From assembly GCF_003865075.1 (NCBI RefSeq), contig NZ_BHWB01000003.1, positions 248,001-312,000 on the forward strand: a stretch of 64,000 nt of DNA, in the 5' to 3' direction. Position numbers and translations under genes: made by a program. This DNA comes from Bacteroides faecalis. GTDB lineage: Bacteria; Bacteroidota; Bacteroidia; Bacteroidales; Bacteroidaceae. The notes below the pieces were generated by a model. It made no database searches. It worked only from the letters and a program-made list of their open reading frames with translations, and was not told the origin of the DNA. The first letter of the stretch is position 1; each line of letters opens with the position of its first letter. Shown here piece by piece: positions 9,773 through 18,047 of the stretch.

Positions 9773-10411
9773 ATGGATAAAGTATATACAATGAAGAAAG
9801 TTCCTTTAATAGGAATTGCCCGGCACAGGATTACCATTGACGGTGAGGGAGTTACAACTCTCGTCGCATTTCATGGCTGTCCGTTGCATTGTAAATATTG
9901 CCTGAATCCTACATCTCTGCATCCGGATGGTATTTGGAGAAAATATGATTATACCGAGCTTTATGAAGAGCTACGTCAAGACGAACTCTACTTTCTTGCC
10001 AGTGGTGGCGGAGTTACTTTCGGTGGTGGAGAACCACTACTGCAAAGCGAATTTATTTTTCAATTCCGCCAACTTTGCGGTCCTCAATGGAGAATCACAG
10101 TAGAAACATCGCTCAATGTTCCGTCACAACATCTGAAACTTCTATTACCTGTGATTGATAACTACATTATTGATATTAAAGATATTAATAATGATATCTA
10201 TCTTCGGTATACTCAAAAAGAAAATATGACTGTTCTTTCGAATCTCCGTTATTTAATCGAACAAGGAAAAGCAGAACAAATTATCATCCGTACCCCACTC
10301 ATACCGTCTTATAATACAGATGAGGATATAGACGCCAGTATTCAACGACTAAAAGAAATGGGAATTATCCATTTTGATCGGTTCAAATATAAAATTCCTA
10401 ATAACGAATAG
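9773..10411 (+). CDS. Radical-SAM activating-enzyme-like protein
   Basis: Radical S-adenosylmethionine protein of 212 residues. The cluster-binding motif CxxxCxxC is seen as CPLHCKYC near residue 40, preceded by a FHG as in glycyl-radical-enzyme activases; a glycine-rich SAM-contact stretch follows (SGGGVTFGGGEPLLQ). It is shorter than PflA and lacks an extra ferredoxin domain, so the target is uncertain. No glycyl-radical enzyme is encoded in the window. It starts 9 nt after addA and ends 4 nt before a cysteine-rich TonB-C gene, so it is translated within one operon. An alternative ATG exists at 9791. The family call is firm; the substrate is unknown. Confidence 0.85.
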   Translation: MDKVYTMKKVPLIGIARHRITIDGEGVTTLVAFHGCPLHCKYCLNPTSLHPDGIWRKYDYTELYEELRQDELYFLASGGGVTFGGGEPLLQSEFIFQFRQLCGPQWRITVETSLNVPSQHLKLLLPVIDNYIIDIKDINNDIYLRYTQKENMTVLSNLRYLIEQGKAEQIIIRTPLIPSYNTDEDIDASIQRLKEMGIIHFDRFKYKIPNNE

Positions 10412-10415
10412 AACC

Positions 10416-10594
10416 ATGAAACGAGGAAAGCAAACTTGTAAGATCTTGAAAGAGATCCGTCAGCAAATAGCTGAAGCAAATGACATTGAGTTCATTACAT
10501 CCGAATGCCAGTATCAGGGAGATTGTCTGGGTACTTGTCCGAAATGCGAATCAGAAGTACGCTATCTGGAACAACAATTGGAAAGAAAAAGACT
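10416..10594 (+). repeat. Direct repeat, copy 1 (shared 5' end of two TonB-C genes)
   Basis: This 179-bp segment is repeated at 11392-11570 with a single difference, a synonymous CAG/CAA change in the Gln codon of the QYQGD motif. Outside the segment the two genes diverge strongly. Confidence 0.95.
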
Positions 10595-11372
10595 GGCAGG
10601 TAAAGCAATCACCGTTTTAGGAATCTCCGCCGGAATGCTCACGATGCTTCCCATACAGGCTGAAGCACAACAGGTAAAAAACACAACAATAGAAAAAAAA
10701 TCTGATTCTATTGTTGTGGATGAAGGAGAAAACGTATTACCCGGAGTCGTCGAGACAATGCCCGAATTTCCTGGCGGACAGGCTAAATTACTGGAATATA
10801 TAAAAACAAATCTTCGTTATCCCGATCCTGACTGTTGCATATCAGGACGTGTGATCGTGCAATTTAAGGTAACGAAAAATGGTAGCATAAATGAAATCAA
10901 AGTTATACGTGGGTTGCATCCATTATTTGACCAGGAAGCAATCAGAGTGATCAGTACCATGCCCAAATGGAATCCCGGAAAAATAATGGATCGTCCGGTA
11001 AATACCTTATTTACTGTGCCGGTTACATTTAAATATGAAACTAATCATTCAACCAAATTACCAAAGACTCATATATTAGAAACCGCAACAAAAGATACCC
11101 CAGAAAGTCAGTTCATCACAGTAAAAGGAAAAGTGGTGTATACTGACGGTAGTCCTATAGTAGGTGCCAATATTTATGAATATAAAAATGAGCAGAATAA
11201 TACTATATCGTATGTGGATGGTTATTTCCAATTAACGATAGAAAGAAAGCATGCCTTATTTGTTACATACATAGGCTTTGAACGACAGGATATAAAACTA
11301 GACAAGTATAAATCACCCTATATAACGATTGTACTTCGTGAGGGAAAGAATTTAATCTTAGGTGAAATATAA
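10416..11372 (+). CDS. Cysteine-module TonB-C protein with carboxypeptidase-regulatory tail (paralogue 1)
   Basis: Protein of 318 residues. The start is set at ATG 10416 (MKRGKQTCK) because the paralogue downstream begins the same way and the radical-SAM stop is 4 nt upstream. In order: an N-terminal module of about 60 residues with the cysteine pattern CX5CX3CX2C (ECQYQGDCLGTCPKCE), one membrane segment (ITVLGISAGMLTMLPIQA), a TonB C-terminal-type domain (MPEFPGGQAKLLEYIKTN; PVTFKYE), and a beta-sandwich like the carboxypeptidase-regulatory domain of SusC (GKVVYTDGSPIVGANIYEY). The cysteines suggest a metal or Fe-S site on the cytoplasmic side. Whether it energises a receptor is unknown. Confidence 0.75.
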   Translation: MKRGKQTCKILKEIRQQIAEANDIEFITSECQYQGDCLGTCPKCESEVRYLEQQLERKRLAGKAITVLGISAGMLTMLPIQAEAQQVKNTTIEKKSDSIVVDEGENVLPGVVETMPEFPGGQAKLLEYIKTNLRYPDPDCCISGRVIVQFKVTKNGSINEIKVIRGLHPLFDQEAIRVISTMPKWNPGKIMDRPVNTLFTVPVTFKYETNHSTKLPKTHILETATKDTPESQFITVKGKVVYTDGSPIVGANIYEYKNEQNNTISYVDGYFQLTIERKHALFVTYIGFERQDIKLDKYKSPYITIVLREGKNLILGEI

Positions 11373-11391
11373 TCCATTCAAAAAGATAAGT

Positions 11392-11570
11392 ATGAAACGA
11401 GGAAAGCAAACTTGTAAGATCTTGAAAGAGATCCGTCAGCAAATAGCTGAAGCAAATGACATTGAGTTCATTACATCCGAATGCCAGTATCAAGGAGATT
11501 GTCTGGGTACTTGTCCGAAATGCGAATCAGAAGTACGCTATCTGGAACAACAATTGGAAAGAAAAAGACT
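11392..11570 (+). repeat. Direct repeat, copy 2
   Basis: Second copy of the 179-bp segment at 10416-10594, with one synonymous substitution, consistent with a recent duplication or gene conversion. Confidence 0.95.
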
Positions 11571-12204
11571 AACTGGAAAAGCAATCACAATTCTTGGTAT
11601 ATCAGCGGGGTTAGTTACTATGGGTTCGATATCCTCCTGTACAAATAAAACCAATAAAGGAACGGAACAAGAAATAATACAAGATAGCATAACAGTAGTG
11701 AATGACACACTATCTGAAGATATTCTCGAAGGTGAGTTAGATATACCTTTAGTAAACAAAGATTCTATATTAACAGAACCAAGAAGTAATTCCGAAAAGG
11801 AAGCACCGAGGGTAACCGATCTTATCGGAATAATCGATGTTGAATCAGTAATGGGAAAAGTGAATACCGAGCAACAGCTAGAAGATGTTTTGGAAGTAGC
11901 CCCTGTTATGCCCGAATTCCCCGGTGGAAAAGATAGTTTGATGCATTTTATTGCCAGAAACATAAACTATAATAATATAGCACAAGGAGATATAATAGGA
12001 CAAGGTCAAGTTGTTATTCAATTTATTATTGATAAAGAAGGTAATATCATCAATCCTAAAGTTTTACATGGGATAGATCCCGTCTTAGACAAAGAAGCCT
12101 TACGTGTAGTTGGCTTAATGCCAAAATGGAAACCAGCAGAATTGGCAGATGGTACTAAAGTAGCTGTTAAATATACAATTCCCGTTATGTTCAGATTACA
12201 ATAA
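11392..12204 (+). CDS. Cysteine-module TonB-C protein (paralogue 2)
   Basis: Protein of 270 residues. ATG 11392 is chosen because it opens the same MKRGKQTCK module as the gene before it, 19 nt after that gene's stop. The first 60 residues are almost identical to paralogue 1, including CX5CX3CX2C. A membrane or lipoprotein-like segment (LGISAGLVTMGSISSC) follows, then an acidic linker of about 90 residues and a TonB C-terminal-type domain (PVMPEFPGGKDSLMHFIA; VKYTIPVMFRLQ). It lacks the regulatory beta-sandwich of its neighbour. The C in SISSC could be lipidated, which would be unusual for a TonB protein. It lies 23 nt before addB. Confidence 0.75.
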   Translation: MKRGKQTCKILKEIRQQIAEANDIEFITSECQYQGDCLGTCPKCESEVRYLEQQLERKRLTGKAITILGISAGLVTMGSISSCTNKTNKGTEQEIIQDSITVVNDTLSEDILEGELDIPLVNKDSILTEPRSNSEKEAPRVTDLIGIIDVESVMGKVNTEQQLEDVLEVAPVMPEFPGGKDSLMHFIARNINYNNIAQGDIIGQGQVVIQFIIDKEGNIINPKVLHGIDPVLDKEALRVVGLMPKWKPAELADGTKVAVKYTIPVMFRLQ

Positions 12205-12227
12205 AGAATAATTTTTTTAATAATAAT

Positions 12228-15095
12228 ATGCAATCATTTCTCCAACTAGTCGCTCATGACCTGTACTCTAAAATAGGAAACGACTTGTCACGTACAGTAC
12301 TCGTCTTCCCTAATAAACGTGCAAATCTATTCTTCAACGAATATCTCGCAGGTGAATCCGATCATCCCATTTGGTCACCTGCTGCTATGAGCATCAGCGA
12401 CCTATTTCAGAAAATGTGCATGCAGAAAGTTGGAGATCCGATCCGCCTGGTCTGCGAACTTTATAAAGTATTTCGGGAAGAGACACAAAGCCAAGAGACA
12501 TTGGATGATTTCTATTTCTGGGGAGAATTACTTATTAGTGATTTCGACGATGTAGACAAAAATATGGTGAATGCAGACAAACTATTCACTAACCTGCAAG
12601 ACCTGAAAAATCTAATGGATGATTACGACTTCCTCGATAAAGAACAGGAAGAAGCTATCAAACAGTTTTTTCAAAACTTCTCCATCGAACGACGTACTGA
12701 GTTGAAGGAAAAGTTCATATCCCTATGGGATAAACTGGGCACGATCTATCATCATTATCGTAAAAATCTGACTGAGCTGGGGATTGCCTACGAAGGTATG
12801 CTTTATCGCAACGTCATCGAACAACTGGATACGGACCGATTAAAATACGACAAATATATATTTGTTGGCTTCAACGTACTGAATAAAGTCGAAAAGGAAC
12901 TTTTTATAAAGTTGAAGAATGCAGACAAAGCAATGTTCTATTGGGATTATGACCTCTTCTATACTCAGCAAATAAAAAGACATGAGGCCGGAGAATTCAT
13001 CCAAAAGAACCTCAAAGATTTTCCGAATGAACTTCCAGAAAGTTATTTCGATTCTTTGCGGCAACCTAAAAAAATTCGTTATATCTCCGCTTCTACCGAA
13101 AATGCACAAGCACGTTTCTTGCCAGAATGGATACGCAACACTTTTTCCGGCAATTATGAAGAAAAGGAAAATGCTGTAGTACTCTGTAACGAGGCTTTAC
13201 TCCTTCCCGTCCTTCACTCCATCCCACAAGTAGTGAAGAATGTAAATATCACCATGGGATTTCCACTGGCACAGACTCCGGTATATAGTTTTATCAATGC
13301 AGCTATGGAATTACAGACAAACGGTTATCGTTCAGACACCGGACGGTTTACCTACGAAGCCGTTTCCGCCATACTAAAACATCCTTATACCCGCCAGCTC
13401 TCGGTGCAAGCCGAATCATTGGAATGGGAACTAACAAAAACTAACCGTTTCTATCCTTTTCCTTCAGAATTGAAGAAAGATGATTTTCTGGCAAACCTTT
13501 TCACCCCTCGTAGTGGAATTAAAGATCTTTGCAACTACCTTACGGAATTAATCAAAGACATCTCAGTTCTCTACCGTCAGGAAAATGAATACAAAGACAT
13601 TTTCAATCAGCTCTACCGGGAGTCACTTTTTCAGAGCTTCACTAAAATAAACCGTATTTATAGTTTGATAGAAAGTGGTGAACTGGAAGTGCGCACAGAC
13701 ACTCTAAAACGTCTGATAACGAAAGTTCTGACCGCATCCAATATTCCTTTTCATGGAGAACCTGCCATCGGAATGCAAGTCATGGGAGTATTGGAAACAC
13801 GTAATCTGGATTTTCGTAACCTTGTCATGTTATCGCTTAACGAAGGACAATTACCTAAATCCGGAGGCGAATCTTCTTTCATCCCCTACAATCTGCGAAA
13901 AGCTTTTGGGATGACCACCATTGAACATAAAAATGCAGTGTATGCATACTATTTCTACCGTCTCATTCAACGGGCAGAAAATATCACTTTACTATACAAT
14001 ACTTCCTCCAACGGTCTGAATCGCGGAGAATGGTCACGCTTCATGCTACAATTTCTGGTAGAAGGACCTCACGAAATTACTATGGAATATTTAGAAGCAG
14101 GGCAGTCGCCCCAAAACATAACAGATATTCAAATCGAAAAGACTCCTGAAGTATTGGCACGCCTACATCACACTTACGACAGTTCCAACCCTCGCTCACT
14201 GATCCTGTCTCCATCGGCTCTCAATGCTTATCTCGATTGCCGGCTGAGATTCTATTACCGTTATGTAGCACGATTGAAAGCTCCAGAGGAAGTCAGTGCC
14301 GGTATTGACTCTGCTCTATTCGGAACTATTTTTCATCGTTCTGCTCAACTTGCCTATACAGATCTGACAGCTAATGGCCGAATGGTACAAAAAGACGATC
14401 TGGAAAAATTATTGCGCAACGATGTGAAATTACAAGGCTACGTAGACCGTGCTTTCAAGGAAGAACTCTTCAAAGTTCCCCTGGATGAGAAACCCGAATA
14501 CAATGGGGTGCAGCTTATCAACTCTAAAGTGATCGTTTCCTATCTGAAACAATTACTGAGAAATGATCTTCAATATGCTCCGTTCGAAATGATAGCAATG
14601 GAGAGCGATGTGGAAGAAAAGATAAAAATCCAGACGACACAAGGTCCATTAACGATCCGTCTCGGAGGAACAATAGACCGTATAGACTCTAAAGAAGATA
14701 CTTTACGTATTGTAGACTACAAAACCGGTGGAAGCCCAAAAACTCCTGCCAATATCGAACAACTGTTTACACCGGCAGAAACACGTCCTAATTATATCTT
14801 CCAAACTTTTTTATATGCATCCATAATGAGCCGTCAGCAATCACTGAAAGTAGCTCCTGCACTGCTTTATATCCATCGGGCTGCTTCTGAAAGCTACTCT
14901 CCTGTTATAGAAATGGGAGAACCTCGAAAAACAAAAATACCTGTCAATAATTTCGCTTTTTTCGAAGATGAGTTTCAAGAACGTCTAAAAACATTATTGG
15001 AAGAAATCTATGATGAGAAGGAATCTTTTACACAAACAGAAGACACAAAAAAATGCAGTTTCTGCGATTTTAAATCAATCTGCAAAAGAGGATAA
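12228..15095 (+). CDS. addB: PD-(D/E)xK nuclease, AddB-like subunit
   Basis: Nuclease subunit of 955 residues, the partner of the AddA-like protein upstream. The N-terminal helicase-like region is degenerate: where a Walker A would be there is FPNKRANLFF. Inactive helicase repeats fill the middle (LVMLSLNEGQLPKSGGESSF). The nuclease is C-terminal, with RIVDYKTGG near residue 827. Four cysteines that would bind a 4Fe-4S cluster, as in AddB, are visible: one near 669 (LDCRLRFYYRYVA) and three at the very end (CSFCDFKSIC). The gene ends the operon that begins at addA. A repeat-like hairpin lies just downstream. Confidence 0.83.
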   Translation: MQSFLQLVAHDLYSKIGNDLSRTVLVFPNKRANLFFNEYLAGESDHPIWSPAAMSISDLFQKMCMQKVGDPIRLVCELYKVFREETQSQETLDDFYFWGELLISDFDDVDKNMVNADKLFTNLQDLKNLMDDYDFLDKEQEEAIKQFFQNFSIERRTELKEKFISLWDKLGTIYHHYRKNLTELGIAYEGMLYRNVIEQLDTDRLKYDKYIFVGFNVLNKVEKELFIKLKNADKAMFYWDYDLFYTQQIKRHEAGEFIQKNLKDFPNELPESYFDSLRQPKKIRYISASTENAQARFLPEWIRNTFSGNYEEKENAVVLCNEALLLPVLHSIPQVVKNVNITMGFPLAQTPVYSFINAAMELQTNGYRSDTGRFTYEAVSAILKHPYTRQLSVQAESLEWELTKTNRFYPFPSELKKDDFLANLFTPRSGIKDLCNYLTELIKDISVLYRQENEYKDIFNQLYRESLFQSFTKINRIYSLIESGELEVRTDTLKRLITKVLTASNIPFHGEPAIGMQVMGVLETRNLDFRNLVMLSLNEGQLPKSGGESSFIPYNLRKAFGMTTIEHKNAVYAYYFYRLIQRAENITLLYNTSSNGLNRGEWSRFMLQFLVEGPHEITMEYLEAGQSPQNITDIQIEKTPEVLARLHHTYDSSNPRSLILSPSALNAYLDCRLRFYYRYVARLKAPEEVSAGIDSALFGTIFHRSAQLAYTDLTANGRMVQKDDLEKLLRNDVKLQGYVDRAFKEELFKVPLDEKPEYNGVQLINSKVIVSYLKQLLRNDLQYAPFEMIAMESDVEEKIKIQTTQGPLTIRLGGTIDRIDSKEDTLRIVDYKTGGSPKTPANIEQLFTPAETRPNYIFQTFLYASIMSRQQSLKVAPALLYIHRAASESYSPVIEMGEPRKTKIPVNNFAFFEDEFQERLKTLLEEIYDEKESFTQTEDTKKCSFCDFKSICKRG

Positions 15096-15128
15096 AAAAG
15101 AAGTTGTATCAAAATTAACGTCTACCCC

Positions 15129-15204
15129 TATCATCCCAAACGTAGTGAAGATTTTCTCTTCTGACTCATGCAGAAAGTAGATTCTTCACTATGTTTAGGA
15201 TAAC
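15129..15204. repeat. Degenerate intergenic palindromic repeat, copy A
   Basis: Imperfect inverted repeat between addB and the convergent histidine-kinase gene. The left arm has TCATCCCAAACGTAGTGAAG and the right arm AGATTCTTCACTATGTTTAG. It shares AAAGTAGATTCTTC with copy B at 40391-40470. This is the common 'CATTCTGAGCGAAGCGAAG' type of intergenic element seen in many bacteria; it may also act as a bidirectional terminator here. Confidence 0.7.
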
Positions 15205-15256
15205 TTTTTCCTTTTAAGGACTTTAGAAATAGTCCTTTCTATTTTAAAGCCCGAAA

Positions 15257-16390
15257 TTATCGTTGCAACAAAGGCACTGAGAAACTAAACGTAGATCCTT
15301 CTCCTTCTTTCGAAGTGAACCAAAGATTACCTCCGTTCTTAACCACGAAATCCTTGCAAAGTAACAATCCAAGTCCCGATCCTTCCTCATTATTCGTACC
15401 AAAAGTACTGAAATGTGTATCCGTATGCAACAATTTCTTCTGATTCGATTCGTCGATACCACAACCGGAGTCCTTCACACTAACGACTGCCATGCTATCC
15501 TCTTCTGTCAAAGATACCACTATCTCAGTTCCTTCATTACTAAATTTAATAGCATTACTGATTAAATTACGAACTACCGTTTTTATCATATCAATGTCAG
15601 CCCTTACTTCTACCCGGTCCGAAGAAATATCAAGTACAATCTTTATCTTCTTCAATCCGGCTACCATATTGAAGATCTCACTCACACCTTCTATCACTTC
15701 TACCAGATTAATATCCTGATAAACCACTTTCAACTTACCGATCTGGCTCTTAGTCCATTTCAATAAATTATCAAGCAGAGAAAACACGTCTTCCGTCGTC
15801 TGATTAGCCATCGTAAGTAGTTCGTACATCTCGTCACCTATCGTTTGAGTTGGCAAGTTCAAAATCAGCATATTCAGTACCATTTTGATTGACCCCATTG
15901 GTGAACGCAAGTCATGTGCTATCACAGAATAGAGTTTATCACGTCCCATGATTGTTCTGCGTAATTCCTCTGTTTGTGCCACAATAATCCGTTTAGCAGC
16001 CACCAAAGAAATTTGGTGAGTCACACGAATAATTAATTCTTCTTTGTTAAAAGGCTTTGAGATAAAATCATTACCCCCTACCTGAAACCCCTTTACAATA
16101 TCTGCCGTACTATTCAGCGCTGTAAGGAAAATAATAGGAATTTCACTCAGTACCGCATCAGCTTTCATTTTTGTGGCGACCTCGAATCCACTCATATCCG
16201 GCATCATGACATCCAACAATACTAAATCCGGCTTTTCTTTTTCAACCTGTTCCAAAGCTTGCTGTCCATTGTTTGCCGTTACAATATTGAATTTCTCATT
16301 TGTCAAAAGCACTTTCAACAGAAGGACATTCGAAATCACGTCATCCACAATAAGGATCTTATATTCGGACGGATTTATTTCCACATTCAT
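15257..16390 (-). CDS. Receiver-histidine kinase hybrid
   Basis: Cytoplasmic signalling protein of 377 residues with the receiver domain first. The receiver (about 9-125) has the phospho-acceptor in LVLLDVMMPDMSG and the conserved Lys in FISKPFNKEE. The HisKA H-box follows (SVIAHDLRSPMGSI), then HATPase_c with N-box (NLISNAIKFS), G1 (DSGCGID) and G2 (GSGLGLLLCKDFV). There is no membrane segment or input domain, so the receiver itself is the likely input, fed by another kinase. No response-regulator gene adjoins it. It lies 21 nt downstream of the UDP-glucuronate decarboxylase gene in the same direction, so the two may be co-transcribed. Confidence 0.9.
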   Translation of the reverse strand: MNVEINPSEYKILIVDDVISNVLLLKVLLTNEKFNIVTANNGQQALEQVEKEKPDLVLLDVMMPDMSGFEVATKMKADAVLSEIPIIFLTALNSTADIVKGFQVGGNDFISKPFNKEELIIRVTHQISLVAAKRIIVAQTEELRRTIMGRDKLYSVIAHDLRSPMGSIKMVLNMLILNLPTQTIGDEMYELLTMANQTTEDVFSLLDNLLKWTKSQIGKLKVVYQDINLVEVIEGVSEIFNMVAGLKKIKIVLDISSDRVEVRADIDMIKTVVRNLISNAIKFSNEGTEIVVSLTEEDSMAVVSVKDSGCGIDESNQKKLLHTDTHFSTFGTNNEEGSGLGLLLCKDFVVKNGGNLWFTSKEGEGSTFSFSVPLLQR

Positions 16391-16411
16391 ATCTTCGTTT
16401 TTTAAATTACG

Positions 16412-17341
16412 TCAAATTTGTTTAAAATACTCAGTCATACGTAGCAATCCTTCTTCTAATTCGATTGTCGGTTGCCATCCCAGCTTTTCCTTTGCCAATG
16501 TTATATCCGGCTGTCGTTGTCTCGGATCGTCGTGTGGTAAAGGCTTGAAAACGATCTTCGAAACAGATCCAACTAATTGAATCACTTTCTCTGCCAATTC
16601 AAGCATTGAGAATTCATGTGTATTCCCAATATTCACAGGACCTGTAAAATCATCCTCAGTATTCATCATTCTCACCATCCCCTCAACCAAGTCATCTATA
16701 TACTGGAAACTACGTGTCTGCCTACCATCTCCATAAATGGTAATATCTTCATTTTTTAATGCCTGCGTGATAAAGTTGGATACCACACGTCCATCATTTG
16801 GCAACATACGCGGTCCATATGTATTAAATATACGGATTATTTTAACGCGAACCTTATTCTGACGAAAATAATCCATACATAAAGTCTCCGCACAACGTTT
16901 CCCTTCGTCGTAGCAAGAACGGTAACCTATCGGATTCACATTTCCCCAATAATTCTCAGGTTGTGGATGAATAGCCGGATCACCATATACTTCGCTAGTA
17001 GAAGCCTGCAACATCTTAGCATTCACTTTCTTTGCCAATCCAAGCATATTAAAGGTTCCCAATACTGACGTCTTAGTCGTCTGAATCGGATCATATTGAT
17101 AATGAATGGGAGACGCCGGACAAGCTAAATTATAGATTTCATCTACTTCGGCAAAAAAAGGAAAGGTTACGTCATGTTCTACTAACTCAAAATTGGGCTC
17201 ATTCATCAAGTGCTTTATATTATCTTGAGAACCTGTGAAAAAGTTATCCAAGCATGTAACATAATGACCTTCCTTTATGAGTCGTGTACAAAGATGAGAA
17301 CCTATAAAACCAGCCCCACCGCTTACCAATATTCTCTTCAT
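16412..17341 (-). CDS. UDP-glucuronate decarboxylase (UDP-xylose synthase type), extended SDR
   Basis: Nucleotide-sugar SDR of 309 residues. The NAD site is GGAGFIG (residues 8-14); the catalytic Tyr/Lys pair is YDEGK (Y144, K148); [10 protein letters not shown] and [10 protein letters not shown] are hallmarks of the UXS1/ArnA-decarboxylase group, and YWGNVNPIG also fits UXS. The expected reaction is UDP-glucuronate to UDP-xylose plus CO2, supplying surface polysaccharide or glycoprotein glycan. A closely related dTDP-glucose dehydratase is less likely, given those motifs. A good promoter lies 47 nt upstream. Confidence 0.88.
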   Translation of the reverse strand: MKRILVSGGAGFIGSHLCTRLIKEGHYVTCLDNFFTGSQDNIKHLMNEPNFELVEHDVTFPFFAEVDEIYNLACPASPIHYQYDPIQTTKTSVLGTFNMLGLAKKVNAKMLQASTSEVYGDPAIHPQPENYWGNVNPIGYRSCYDEGKRCAETLCMDYFRQNKVRVKIIRIFNTYGPRMLPNDGRVVSNFITQALKNEDITIYGDGRQTRSFQYIDDLVEGMVRMMNTEDDFTGPVNIGNTHEFSMLELAEKVIQLVGSVSKIVFKPLPHDDPRQRQPDITLAKEKLGWQPTIELEEGLLRMTEYFKQI

Positions 17342-17387
17342 CTTTACTTTTACTACTTTTTAATCTCTCTGTTTTGTTTACTGAATA

Positions 17388-17419
17388 CAAATATAACCAC
17401 TTTACTCCTAATATGCAAA
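17388..17419 (-). promoter_or_regulatory. Promoter of the UDP-glucuronate decarboxylase gene
   Basis: On the minus strand TTTG (17416-17419) is followed after 20 bp by TATATTTG (17388-17395), a full match to the Bacteroides primary-sigma promoter (TTTG-N19-21-TAnnTTTG). Confidence 0.8.
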
Positions 17420-17504
17420 TTAAACAATCAAATATAAACACTTAAAATATAAAATGCCACTGGTGAAAAGGAGTAAATCTTCTATTTCACTTTCCGATAT
17501 AAAA

Positions 17505-18047
17505 TTAATATGATTTTCTTTCTGTTTCTGTAGGAGCCACTTCATCGGGAATACTAAATTCATGATTTGCAAACAAGTCTGCTAATCCGGAAATTTGCTT
17601 CAGGCGTAACAACTCATCACGGTCCATACCTATATTTTTCATTATCCATTGATCGGACATACCTGCTTTGTCCAATTCAGCAACAATATGACACATCAAT
17701 TCGATATTATGCATTCCTCGTGCACGATTGTGTCGGATCGTTGAACTCATTCGGTTCGATAAATCCTTATCAATTACTACAATTGGAAGCAATCCATTCT
17801 CGCGTTGATAAATACGTTTCGAAGTTTTCAATACCGTATAACGATGATAACCATCCACCAGAATGTAACGATCTTTCTCTTTGTCATAATAGCATACACA
17901 AGGCATTGTAAATCCATCTTCCCAGATCGACAGCTCCAGCAACTTCATTTCAGGTGGAGCAACCACATTAGGGTTATAATCATTTGCAAATACTTTTTCT
18001 ACAGGTACGGCTTTCACTCCGTAAACCGGACTTTTATCTACACTCAT
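17505..18047 (-). CDS. IbrB-like ParB/sulfiredoxin-fold protein
   Basis: Protein of 180 residues with a ParB N-terminal (ParB/Srx) domain. The diagnostic segments are LVDGYHRY (residues 63-70) and RHNRARG (105-111), the nucleotide-binding motif of ParB-like enzymes. There is no ParB dimerisation domain and no parA neighbour, so it is not a partition protein. Its start overlaps the stop of the upstream PAPS-reductase-like gene by 4 nt (ATGA), meaning translational coupling. That pairing is the IbrA/IbrB arrangement first seen as regulators of immunoglobulin-binding proteins in E. coli. The biochemical role is unknown. Confidence 0.82.
   Translation of the reverse strand: MSVDKSPVYGVKAVPVEKVFANDYNPNVVAPPEMKLLELSIWEDGFTMPCVCYYDKEKDRYILVDGYHRYTVLKTSKRIYQRENGLLPIVVIDKDLSNRMSSTIRHNRARGMHNIELMCHIVAELDKAGMSDQWIMKNIGMDRDELLRLKQISGLADLFANHEFSIPDEVAPTETERKSY

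Noticed and set aside
17505..18047. Chromosome-partition ParB
   Set aside because: Only the ParB/Srx fold is present, without HTH dimerisation region or a ParA gene; pairing with a PAPS-reductase-like gene points to IbrB.
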